Assembly (NCBI GenBank): GCA_021209875.1
Contig: JAGYVD010000008.1
Span: 2,293,501 to 2,357,500 of the forward strand
Length of the DNA: 64,000 nt
Reading direction: 5' to 3'
DNA from: Rosellinia necatrix
Taxonomy: Eukaryota; Ascomycota; Sordariomycetes; Xylariales; Xylariaceae
Below are positions 45,523-55,178 of the stretch, piece by piece. The notes beneath the pieces were generated by a model. It was not told the origin of the DNA and did not search any database. It was given only the letters and a program-made list of their open reading frames with translations. Position 1 is the stretch's first letter, and each line of letters begins with the position of its first letter. A program made the position numbers and the translations under genes.

Positions 45523-47418
45523 ATGGATGACTCCGAAGATACCTTGGGCGAGATCGCCGAGCGCCACCAACGACCCATCGTCTCGCTTCTCCTCGAGATC
45601 CAGGACTACAACCAACCACAGCGAAAGTTTGTGCCGTTTCTCAAAAACCTCGAATGCTTCTATATAGGCAGATACCGGACTAACCTACGCCGGACGTCGG
45701 TCAATGTGTTTACTACAACGAATTACGTCGCTTTATCATACACCTGGGATCCCTCCAAACATGAAGGCTCAGAAAGCGGGGGGTATTCAATCCAGACGAG
45801 GAAGCGACATGCAACTTGGCCTTCCCCGGTCCGAAATTGTGTCTATGACCGCATTACAGAGTACATGCGCACCTACGATGTCAAGCACCTTTGGATTGAC
45901 AGGCATAGCATACCGCAGAAGACCCCCTGTAAAAATGCTTGCAGGCACACGGGATGTCGTCGAAAGAGAGAAGGCCTCCAGTGCATGGACCAGGTATATG
46001 CACGGAGCGACCACCCTGTCGCGTTATTGGGGCGACCCCTCAGGACACGTCGCGAATTAGCCCTACTTTCTAAGATCTTAGAAGGAGGGTTCGTAAGACC
46101 GACCGGAAGAGATCGTCAAGAGGCAACAGATGCACTAGAGCTGTTGTTCGCTATCGTCGGCGACCTCTGGTGGCAGCGAGCATGGACATTCCAAGAGAAT
46201 TACAAAGGAGGCGAGAACATGGTGTTACTCATCTCAGATCCACATTCCTTGAAAGAGGAGAAAAGGGCATACGGAAAGGCCTTCGGATATGTCCAGGGGG
46301 AACTGTGTATCATGTCGCGAGACTTCTCCGAGAAGGCAACACATTTCTGTCAACAGTTTAAGGAATACAATTATTTGACCCCACGGGAGATGGAGATGAT
46401 CGGGTTGATAGAAACTAGGGCAGGGAGGTACACAGTTCTATTGGATGAGTCACAAACCATGTCCCCTACAATCATCGCTGACGTCGAAAGAAGAGACGTC
46501 AAGTTTGCCTGGGATCGGCTTGCTATTGTCGGTAATTGTTGCAGTTATCCAAGACGTATGGATATCGGAAAATTGCAACGGCGTGGCCGTAGTCTGAGCT
46601 TGTCAATGCTGGCTATGTATCTTTTGAACGGCGAGATCCTCGACAATAACGGGTCATCTAGCGGAAGGGGGGCATTTGATCTGACTGTCTCTGAGTTTCT
46701 TAAGGACAGGTCCTTGAACAAGATGTCATCCCCAGTCGAAGAGCCCAGCCTTACGTTCAATAAGGGTATTCGATTTATCGATGTGGAACTCAACGAAACC
46801 GGCATTCTGACCTCTGGATATTTATGGGAGCTTGGTCGCATTATAAAGACAGCTAACTTCAAAAACCAACTCCCGTGGGTGGAACCCCCCAAGGGAGATC
46901 TGGACCTGTCGCACCACCGACTTCTCACCCGTCTTTGGCAAGAACTTGAAGAATTTGACGACAGCCGAGAACTTGCAGCCTGGATCAAACGCTACCTAGA
47001 TAGGGATGCAAATGGTGAAAGACCGTTCCAAATTGGTGAGAATTATTTACGAATGATGATGGTAGAAGTTAGCAACGCAATTGAGAATGAACAACAGTTG
47101 AGACTAGCAAGGAGGCGCGGGTCGGACGACTGCATGGCTATCTTCATTTGGGAGGGTGGCAAGAGAGCTGGCTCGGTCTTTATTTCTTACTGGCCCAAGG
47201 GCCTCGATTCCGAGGAACATGAAGCGAACGATACACATCGCCACGTTTCTCTCGAGGTAAGGGTAGAGGGTAGGCGGACCAGAACGGGCCCGCCACGTTT
47301 GTATACTAAAGGTTGGGTATCTGGGATATGTGTTTTCGTTGGGGAGCCACGAGAGGATGTTATTTTCCCGTGGTCTCCAGCGCTGAAGGGAATCGGCCCG
47401 GGGTCGACAGGCGAATGA
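45523..47418 (+). CDS. HET-domain (heterokaryon incompatibility) protein
   Basis: Single exon, 631 aa. The HET domain covers roughly residues 65-225: motif 1 YVALSYTWDP (68-77), motif 2 LWIDRHSIPQ (123-132), MDQVYARSDHPVALLG (155-170) and the downstream GDLWWQRAWTFQE (~213-225). Motif 2 departs from the common LWIDALCINQ form. HET domains are related to TIR folds, and several act as cell-death effectors when incompatible strains fuse. The C-terminal ~400 residues have no recognisable domain. The gene sits beside an Fta2-like pseudogene, a 2EXR gene and an NLR, a grouping often seen in fungal self/non-self regions. Its codon use is ordinary, unlike the GC-rich neighbours. Confidence 0.9.
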   Translation: MDDSEDTLGEIAERHQRPIVSLLLEIQDYNQPQRKFVPFLKNLECFYIGRYRTNLRRTSVNVFTTTNYVALSYTWDPSKHEGSESGGYSIQTRKRHATWPSPVRNCVYDRITEYMRTYDVKHLWIDRHSIPQKTPCKNACRHTGCRRKREGLQCMDQVYARSDHPVALLGRPLRTRRELALLSKILEGGFVRPTGRDRQEATDALELLFAIVGDLWWQRAWTFQENYKGGENMVLLISDPHSLKEEKRAYGKAFGYVQGELCIMSRDFSEKATHFCQQFKEYNYLTPREMEMIGLIETRAGRYTVLLDESQTMSPTIIADVERRDVKFAWDRLAIVGNCCSYPRRMDIGKLQRRGRSLSLSMLAMYLLNGEILDNNGSSSGRGAFDLTVSEFLKDRSLNKMSSPVEEPSLTFNKGIRFIDVELNETGILTSGYLWELGRIIKTANFKNQLPWVEPPKGDLDLSHHRLLTRLWQELEEFDDSRELAAWIKRYLDRDANGERPFQIGENYLRMMMVEVSNAIENEQQLRLARRRGSDDCMAIFIWEGGKRAGSVFISYWPKGLDSEEHEANDTHRHVSLEVRVEGRRTRTGPPRLYTKGWVSGICVFVGEPREDVIFPWSPALKGIGPGSTGE

Positions 47419-47973
47419 TAATTATGACATCAATAGTAAATACTGAAAAGCAAACCACGGCTCGAGGCAGTCCCGTAATTATTGCATAGCACCCAAACTG
47501 GCTACCGTACTAGTAAACTTTTATACCGCAAGACTCTTGCATATTTAATCTAGCTGTGTTCCGTTGGAATCCGTGCGTGCTATCGTCCCGAGGTGTCCGG
47601 AAATTTATTGCCATTTACGGCACCTGGCTGAACTTTCTGTCTTATAGCTAGACGTCTAAAAGATTACATATCAATGAAGGTTTTGATATGTAAATTATTA
47701 CGGTTCAAAGAATGTATAACAACAAACTAAACAAATTAGTTCGAGTAACTACACTAAAAAAAATTTGTAAAACTGTTTTGGCTATTTCTCAATAGGCATG
47801 TATACTAACAAGTCGGACTAGCAATAGCCGGGGGCATATCTAATTATGCAGCTTGGCAAGGACTTATGTATATCCAATTTCTTAGCTATGCCGATCTATG
47901 ATATGATCGACAAATTCTGCTCGAGAGATGTGCATCTCCCATTTCCCGACCAACTCAACCCGCACACTCAACC
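47419..47973. other. AT-rich intergenic region
   Basis: Notably AT-rich with A- and T-runs (47650-47770). No gene is seen. Confidence 0.4.
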
Positions 47974-49227
47974 ATGTCGCTTGAAATCGTATCCAAGGTG
48001 ATCTCGCAGGGCTACGTGCTAGCCACGCACAGCTGGGAGTTTGGCGCCTTCGCGGAGTCGTTGCTGGAGTGGCACAACCCAGAGCTGTCCGTGTTCGGCG
48101 CATCGCCCTTCCCAGACGGCCAGGTCCCGGTGGTGCAGGTCGAGCAAGTCGAGGCGCTCTCATACGCGCAGCCGCACATCTGGACGAACTCAACGACCCT
48201 CGTCGACGGTGATGGTACGTAAAATAAAAACAAACACACATCCACCCATCCACCAACCCACACACACACACACACACACAACCCCCCTTCCCCAAATCCA
48301 ATCGTGACCGGGACGGGCACGTGATGCGTAGATCGAGTTGAACTAAACTGACCGACCGACTGACGACGACGACCAGGCGCCGCGGGGGACCCGGCCTCGC
48401 TAGCGGTGTCCGCGATCCTCATCGGCCAGACGCAGCCGGGGTTCCTGTCGGCGGCCTCGCGGCAGATCGAGCACCTCGTGAGCGCGGTGCCGCGCTGGCC
48501 CAACGGCGCCATCAGCCACCGCGAGGACTACGCCGAGCTCTGGGCCGACTTCGTGTACATGGCGCCGCCGGCGCTGGCGTACTGGGCGGTGCAGGACGCG
48601 AACGAGACGCTCCTGCGCGTCGCCGTCGAGCAGTGTCTGCTCTACCGCGACGCGCTCGTCGTGCCTCGCGACGACGACGACCACGACCACGACGGTGACC
48701 ATGCCGCCGCCGCCGCCGGACTCTGGCACCACATCATCGGGCCCCGCAACCAGGACCTGGGGATCTGGAGCACGGGCAACGCGTGGGCGGCGGCGGGCAT
48801 GGCGCGCGTGCTCGCGACGGCGCGGAGGTCGCCGTGGGCGGTGGACCTCGCGCCGCTGTCGGCCGCCATCCGCGACATCCTGGACGCGGCCGTCGCGCTC
48901 GACGCCGCGGCGCCCGCCGAGCCGCTGCTGCGCAACTACCTCGACGACGCGACCTGGTTCGGCGAGCTGAGCGGCACCGCGCTGCTCGCCGCCACGGCGT
49001 ACCGCATGGCCGCGCTCGAGCCCGCCGCGTTCGCCGGCTACGTCGCGTGGGCCGACGCCAAGCGGGCGGAGGTCCTGCGCGGGATCGGCGAGGATGGCCT
49101 GCTGAGCCCCGTCATCAACCCGCTGGATTGGAACGACAGGACCCCCGGAACCGCGAGCCCCGAGGCGCAGAGCTTCGCGGTGCTGATGTTCGCTGCGCAC
49201 CGGGATTTCTATCATAAATCTTGCTAG
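47974..49227 (+). CDS. six-hairpin glycosidase-like protein (GH88/GH105 family)
   Basis: Two exons, 47974-48214 and 48377-49227, give 363 aa. The donor GTACGT and acceptor CCAG are in phase 1. The sequence fits the alpha/alpha six-hairpin fold of unsaturated glucuronyl/rhamnogalacturonyl hydrolases: WPNGAISHREDYAELWADFVYMAPPALAYWA, then LWHHI, DLGIWSTGNAWAAAGMARVLA, DDATWFGELSGTALLAATAYR and SPEAQSFAVLMFAAHR. Fungal members probably cleave unsaturated sugars left by pectin lyases. There is no signal peptide, so it would act inside the cell on imported oligosaccharides. An Asp/His-rich stretch (DDDDHDHDGDH) and an Ala run are inserted after RDALVVPR. Exon 1 has ordinary composition, exon 2 is extremely GC-rich, and the intron holds a CA microsatellite. 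Confidence 0.85.
48256..48282. repeat. CA dinucleotide repeat in the GH105-like intron
   Basis: An uninterrupted CACACA run inside the 162-nt intron 48215-48376. Confidence 0.9.
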
Positions 49228-50114
49228 GGTTTGAAGAGAATGAAATAGTACGTCCCGTAGCCATGGTTTTATGTTTTCATCCCTTTTGGCGACGGCTGTC
49301 ATGGCAAAGGGGGTGGTGGAGTGCCCGCGCGCTCCCCACCGTCATCCCTACGAAGTGCTTGGTTATTTTATACACCATAAATATACCTAACCTAGGTAGT
49401 GCCACTGGACGTGGTTCTCTCTAGGTATTGATTGCCGCTCGATTTCTAAGTTGGTTAGATATATCTATCCCCTGAATCACCTTGGTTTAAACCTCCCTGG
49501 AATTCCGTAAAATGTAGACACACACCATCATTTTGCCCTTGCCTGTACTGGTTTCACTCGCTAACCCCGTCCCATCGGCTCCAAAACTAGAACTAGGGTA
49601 TCATATTTATCGAGAGTTTTGGTACAAAATCCCATAAAGAGCTAAGGGCATAGCGTACCACGCAAGTTAGGACCCCATACCAGCGAGAATGCTGTCTTTG
49701 TGTTTCTTGTGCCTACGGAATGGAATACTGTGATCCATCAAATATACACTGTGTATATTCTCGCTGTTTCACGATGCTGTAGATTTATGTGCATACTTGT
49801 TCTAAACTCAATGTGTGTATTATTGCTGCGTCTCTGAGGAGCTTGGGTGCTTGTGCTGGACGTATTGCTTGCTATGTTTGCCACTGATAGTGCAGGCCAC
49901 ATCTACCAAAGCAACCATTTGTTTTACCTCGTTCACGGCTCGGTGGGTTTCGGCCATTCCAACCATGAACCCTACTACACTCTTCCCTTCATTACTCATC
50001 ATGCCTAATGCATCATCGTTATTGTCATTGCTATCATCACCTCATCATTATCATTCATCACGGCTGATCCTCGCTGCCCTTATCGCCCTTAGACGGCCCG
50101 ACTCATCATCAGCA
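49228..50114. other. intergenic
   Basis: Contains ACCTAACCTAGGTAGTG near 49384-49400, a member of the dispersed repeat family. The frame 49815-50339 (+) overlaps the next gene antisense and has no support. Confidence 0.4.
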
Positions 50115-51617
50115 TCAGCTTCCCCCAGAATCTTCTTTCTTATATCCATTTTCCTCCGAGTATTTCATGTCCGGAGGGATGTTTCTGGTGAAACCCCATT
50201 TCTGAAGCCCAGCTGCCCGTGTCGGGACCTTCCCCTGAACAGCCAAGTAGGCGAAACTGCAAGACGTGGACACGGAATCCCGGAGTTTGATACCGAAATG
50301 TTCGAAGGCATTAGGCACCTCGCCCCCGTGCCAAAATGACGTGACATTGAACTTCTGGTGGACGTCTTCAAGAAGGGCGGCTTTAAAATCCATGCCGGAG
50401 TTGGGTTGGAGGCCATATCTCTCTTTAAAAAATATGGGGTTGGAAGAAACGCGGTAGTAGAAGGCGTCTTCCATGATGAACTCGTAACTGCCGCCCCTTA
50501 GTTTCCGGATTAGCATTCCAACACTCATACGAGGACAAGTTTGAGACCAATAAACATCTCGTCGACCGTGTTTGGTTGGGTTGTAGCTTTTTGCAACATA
50601 CTTCCACGGCTCATCGGCGGTCATGCGGTGCTACCCAGACGATGATGTCAGCAATAAGATACAGCATCGGGCCAGGATCTAACCTACGAAATGGCACAAG
50701 CCAACTACTGCTTCACGTCCGCGGGCGAACTCTTCTTTGGCCCAGTGGCTGAATTCCCAAGTAGTCCAACCGAATTTGGCGGCAGCCCCGGTGGGCTGAT
50801 ACCACTTTCTGCGCTCTTCATCGTCCCAAAACATGATTGGGGTTAAGCAGAGCGATGCCTTGCGATCGCTGCGGAAGTTGGCAAGGGCGGTAAACGCCAG
50901 GAAGAGGCGAACGTCGAGGGGATGGGCAAACTCATTGGGTATCTCCGGGATATCTGCAGCCGAGGTGATCCTTTTCTTCGGGGTTAGACCGTGTATCTGG
51001 GAAAGGACATGATTTTGGGAGAGCCAGGCAGCCTCTTGCCAAGTGTAATATTGGGGTGGCCACGTAGTGGCGGTGCGAGGATCGGAGGCCTCCAGATTTA
51101 TCTTGAAGAGCGATAGGGCAACCGGAATGATAGCCGAGGGACGGGCGGCGACCTTTGAGGTTGGCACCAGGGCTTGGGTGAGCATTGCTTTATGCATTTT
51201 GATGAATTTGTCGACAACATTAGACAGTTCACCAGTCGGAACACCTGGGCCGGAGTTCTCACGGGCCGCCTGAAAGCCTGTGACAAAAGCGGCGAGTTCC
51301 TCGGGCTCCACGCGTTGCAAGGTATCCCATTGCTCAATAACAAAGCCCCAAAAAACGTCGGAAGCTTTGACGGCGGTGTAAAATTCGTGATATTGCAAGC
51401 AAATGTGGAAAAGTTCCTTCACTTGGGTTTCAACACGGAGCCGGAGTTGTTCAATACTAACGCGATCAATCCGGCCAAGTACCACTTCGAAAAATCGCTT
51501 TGCTGGTCCTGTTTTGTCGAAAGGGGTTTGCTTTCCCCAAGAGAAGCCATCTTGACGTAACGCCCTTTTCTTGATTCTCGCCATTGCCAAGGCGGTCGGG
51601 GTTGAACCAGAACCCAT
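50115..51617 (-). CDS. hypothetical protein, two exons
   Basis: Exons 51617-50688 and 50630-50115 are joined across a 57-nt intron (GTAGGT donor, TTGCTGACAT branch, GTAG acceptor, phase 0) and give 481 aa. I do not recognise the family. The start ATG gives MGSGSTPTALAMARIKKRAL, and the frame upstream uses no ATG. The first half is mainly helical in appearance (VETQVKELFHICLQYHEFY, ELSNVVDKFIKMHKAML); the second half has mixed, aromatic-rich sequence (DAFYYRVSSNPIFFKERYG). There is no signal peptide, membrane segment or clear catalytic motif. Two long exons in consistent phase with a good intron, and ordinary protein-like composition, support a real gene. Confidence 0.7.
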
Positions 51618-52333
51618 TGTGGAAAACAATTGTTGTTTTGGGGAGTGAAGTGGTGGAAGGCTAGAAGATCAAAAGGTCTCTGACTAAAGTCCAAGTGTTT
51701 GCTATGACACAATACTTTCTCGAAAGAATAAGAATGCAAAAGTTTCGTTTTCCCCGAGGCAAAACCAACCAGCGATAGAATTGAAGTGGAGGAAGGTGAT
51801 AGAGGGAATAGAGACAAAGGTACCTGTCTTAGGTAGATTATTAGGTAGAGATACCTGTGTTTACCTATTCCCAACTTGGGGCAAGTGTTTGAGTACCTAA
51901 GTGCCTAGGTATCTATGTAGGCGCGTAGGCGCGTAATTGAACTCATCTAAGTGCATATAATGAGAATAAACAATAGTGCCTTGAGCTCATCTACTTGGGT
52001 CCATTAACCACCGGTGTCAAAATTTGGTTGGAGGTCTACACAGAAGGCGCTCATAACTACACAAATGTGAGACCACCCACACTTTGGCAAAATCATGGAA
52101 TATGTGCACTATAGAACATAAAATGCCTAGCCAAGCATGATTAAATAAATGTAATATGCAACCCTCAGTACAGAAGTGTCTGCTAGCTTATTATGATGGC
52201 GCAACAGTCCTGCCTCTTTTTATAGCATCCAGGCCTCCATTTTATTGTTGTTGTGCTAGCTCATCAAAGCATTATGTTAACCAAAGTGTTTAAACTTTAT
52301 TAAGGAATCTTTTTTTCGGCTTTTGTTAAAAAT

Positions 52334-52355
52334 AACAATAATAATAATAATAATA
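52334..52355. repeat. AAT trinucleotide repeat
   Basis: About seven copies of AAT (AACAATAATAATAATAATAAT). Confidence 0.85.
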
Positions 52356-52758
52356 GGCAATAGGGTATACTAAGGGCAGTAAGGCAATGTTATGTCCACA
52401 AGTGCAGTAAAGATTAGAAGGAGGAACTCTATTCACTACCACCTAGCCACACCAATAGGCCCACTTCGGCGTCAACCATAGGACCAATTAGGATCTATGC
52501 CATCATAGCTGCAGGCCATATCTACATAAAACCTTCGAGCACATCTATTTATTGGACACCAGCTGGTCCCAAATACGCCGCCTGGGATAATGTAGTGCCC
52601 CTCGTGATCAACACCCTGCATATTTATATGGCCAAGCTTCGTGTCCACAACATCGGCCGTGCGATCTCAAGCACTATTATCTGAGTTCTACATGACCTTC
52701 AGTATCTTGTCCGGATGAATTCCTTCGCCAACAGTCTAACCAGTCCATTTATTAGCCC

Positions 52759-52796
52759 GTGTGCCCGGTGTGCCTGGTGTGTCCGGTGTGCCCCGT
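52759..52796. repeat. 9-bp GTGTGCCCG minisatellite
   Basis: Four adjacent units: GTGTGCCCG, GTGTGCCTG, GTGTGTCCG and GTGTGCCCC. Confidence 0.85.
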
Positions 52797-53423
52797 ATAT
52801 TAGCCGAGAACCGCCGGCGATTGTGCACGTCTGAGTTAAGAAGCGAATAATTACAGAAACTAACCATCAGCGGTTACTTTGGTCGAATTAACTACTACGG
52901 GGTCACGTGTATTTATCTCACGCTGGGAGATAATCTAAACCCAGAAGTACTCGTAATTAATATTATAAAGGCAGAGAGTGTGGGAGGAGCTCTTGCGGAG
53001 GGAGGGAGATATGCGAATGAAGTTCTTGTGTCCCCTGTCGATCCAATAGAATATACAAGTAGGAAAGTGCTCGCCGTGTCAAGATTTTGTTAAAAAAGAA
53101 AGGTACGCAAGATCGTAAGCCGATAAATAGCCAAGTGACCGAGAGAGATATCGAGATCCAGACATGTTCGCAAGGGCGACACATGATTGTTAGCGGTGGT
53201 GGACCTGTAGGGTCGACAGGTCCAACCCAAATGCCAAGAACCCACGGCCCAAAAAGGCCCGGAGGGTATCAAAGCCTGGCAAAGCCTGCGAAAGCCCAAG
53301 TTGACTAATACAAAATTTGTGAAGGCAAAATGGAACTGTCCGCATTCTTGGCTATGTTATTATATGTGCAAATTACTCCGTGACAAAATTAATACAATTC
53401 TTTTTTTTTTTTAAAAAAAAAGC

Positions 53424-53477
53424 CCATGAAAGCCCATGGGCGCTTGGCAGCTTTTTTAAGCCCATGGGCTTTCATGG
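53424..53477. repeat. perfect 18-bp inverted repeat (hairpin)
   Basis: Left arm 53424-53441 (CCATGAAAGCCCATGGGC) and right arm 53460-53477 are exact reverse complements separated by 18 bases. Each arm contains a CCCATGGG palindrome. Poly-T/poly-A flanks the left arm (53401-53421). Confidence 0.92.
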
Positions 53478-54060
53478 TGGTCGCCGCGGCTGGGTCACAT
53501 CACGTGACTGTACACTCTCTCAAGAACTACCTACCTACCTAAGCTCATCAATTCCGTATGTTTCTTGTTAGCAGTATGCCTAGCCTATCAGGGCTAAGGC
53601 GCCTCAATATCTGGAGCTCTTTCCTCATTAGCATTCCATAAAATCTATACTTGAAGTCAAACATATTACTAGTCCATTATCACAACTAGCTATCATACGT
53701 AGTTACTGGTACAAAACGTCACGGAGTATACGAATTTTTTGGGAGCGAGTTAATGTTATGGGGAAGAGGAATTTTAGTATTATTGCGTAGGAGAAGCTAT
53801 TTAATAATGCAGACCATCGTTCAGGGTGGTGCGCAAGTGATGTGTAGGACCGGGTTGTATAACTCCTCTGGCTTCGAAACGGTGTCATGACAAGTTGTAA
53901 CTAGCCGCGATAATTTGTTAGCATTGAGCGGCGAAATTGATGTGACGGTTTAGTTTGGGAGGTGGTGTATGGACCGCACTTACTTTGAGACTGTGTCATG
54001 TCCCCCCAGCTGGGTATGGACCCACGAGGTTGTCGCCGAGTCCTCGACCATATTGGCGTG

Positions 54061-55178
54061 CTAGTGCAATATCGGGACACGCCTGGGAGGCAATGGCCCG
54101 GCGCCGGGTGGTCTGTTGACACGAGCCAGCACGCTTTCGACGCCGGGGAACCTGTCACTGGGCTCCAGGCTGAGGCCCCGGCGGATGCGGGCGCGCTGGT
54201 CCTCGGTCAGAAAACACAGTGCAATCAGCAGCTGCATTGTGAACGCCGAGCGGTTGCCGGCGTTGTGTCCGATTTCCTTGTCGCTGCAGGTGTCAGGCGT
54301 CAGTCATGGCAGGTTCAAGGAGGGAGGGGGAGCGGGGAAGAGGGAGCGGGGGTTGGCTTTGCAATAGAGAGGAACGACGATGAATGGGTAACTTACTGCG
54401 CTCGGTGCTGGATCCCGAAGGCTTCGAGGCAAGGGAGGTATGTCGGGTTCGGCATGCGCCGATGAACCAGGGGGTGCTGTCGGACGTCCCATTCCTGGAA
54501 GAACCACCGCCGCGTGTACCACAAAGTGGCCCTGACGAGCGGGTGGTGGTTCTCGTCGCCCCAGCCGACCAGGACGACGACGCGACGCACCCCGCGCTTG
54601 GCTTCCCCTTGTTCGATTCCTTCACAGGCCGCCCTGGTGAAGGCTTCTTCGAGTCTTTGCGGCACTTCCCGATTGTGGATGAACTCCGACTTCCTGTACG
54701 AGAAATGGTAGGGTTGCGCTGTATGGACCGGCGAGTCGCACGTGCCCGGGTGGTGGTAGCTGGTCTGCTTGACGATGAAGTGGCGGCTTAATGCCAGCTT
54801 CGTCATGTTTTCACCACGCGGGCCCGGCGCCATACAGGTCGGGATCCTGGTCTTGCGTCCTCCCACCCCGGTGTAGATGGTGGCGGTGTCAAAGATGGTG
54901 TAGCCCACCTCGGTGACGGTGTCCGCCGCCTGGCAATCCGTGTTGACGGTGATGCTAAGAAGCACCACCGACGTGTGGCTCGGAAGGCCATCGCCGGGTC
55001 TAGCCGGCCAGAACTGTTGTGATTCGATGGAGGGTCTCATCTCCAAGAAATTGTCTGTCGTGGGAATCACATACAATGGGTCCCCCCGTCCATCTCTACG
55101 TAGCTTGTCATCCCTGTCCCTCAGGAAACTGCCGTGTCCAAGCAGGACCGGAAGAAATCCTGGGGGAGCGATGGACAT
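54061..55178 (-). CDS. Gfd2/YDR514C-like RNase H-fold protein, probably catalytically degenerate
   Basis: Exons 55178-54397 and 54283-54061 (113-nt intron, GTAAGT donor, phase 2) give 334 aa. Signs of the Gfd2/YDR514C-like DEDD-type nuclease fold are DTVTEVGYTIFDT (~77-89), HFIVKQT, FSYRKSEFI, VVVLVGWGDE and HNAGNRSAFTMQLLIALC rebuilt across the intron. In active relatives I would expect acidic residues in the first strand, VGH in the middle and HNAGND at the end. Here the first strand reads SITVNTD, the middle is VGWGD and the last motif has Arg in place of Asp, so catalysis may be lost. Its role is unknown. The frame stays open to an ATG at 55532, but that extension is a translated CT-rich leader; 55178 is the more likely start. 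Confidence 0.72.

Larger units (their letters stand above)
51618..54060. other. 2.4-kb AT-rich, repeat-rich gene-free region
   Basis: It contains TACCTAGGTA-type repeats (51820-51930), an AAT microsatellite, a GTGTGCC minisatellite, poly-A/T runs and a perfect 18-bp inverted repeat. The composition suggests old, decayed mobile DNA, but no transposase or reverse transcriptase remnant can be read. Confidence 0.4.

Noticed and set aside
48400..49302. 300-codon minus-strand frame opposite the GH105-like gene
   Set aside because: Antisense artefact of GC-rich coding sequence.
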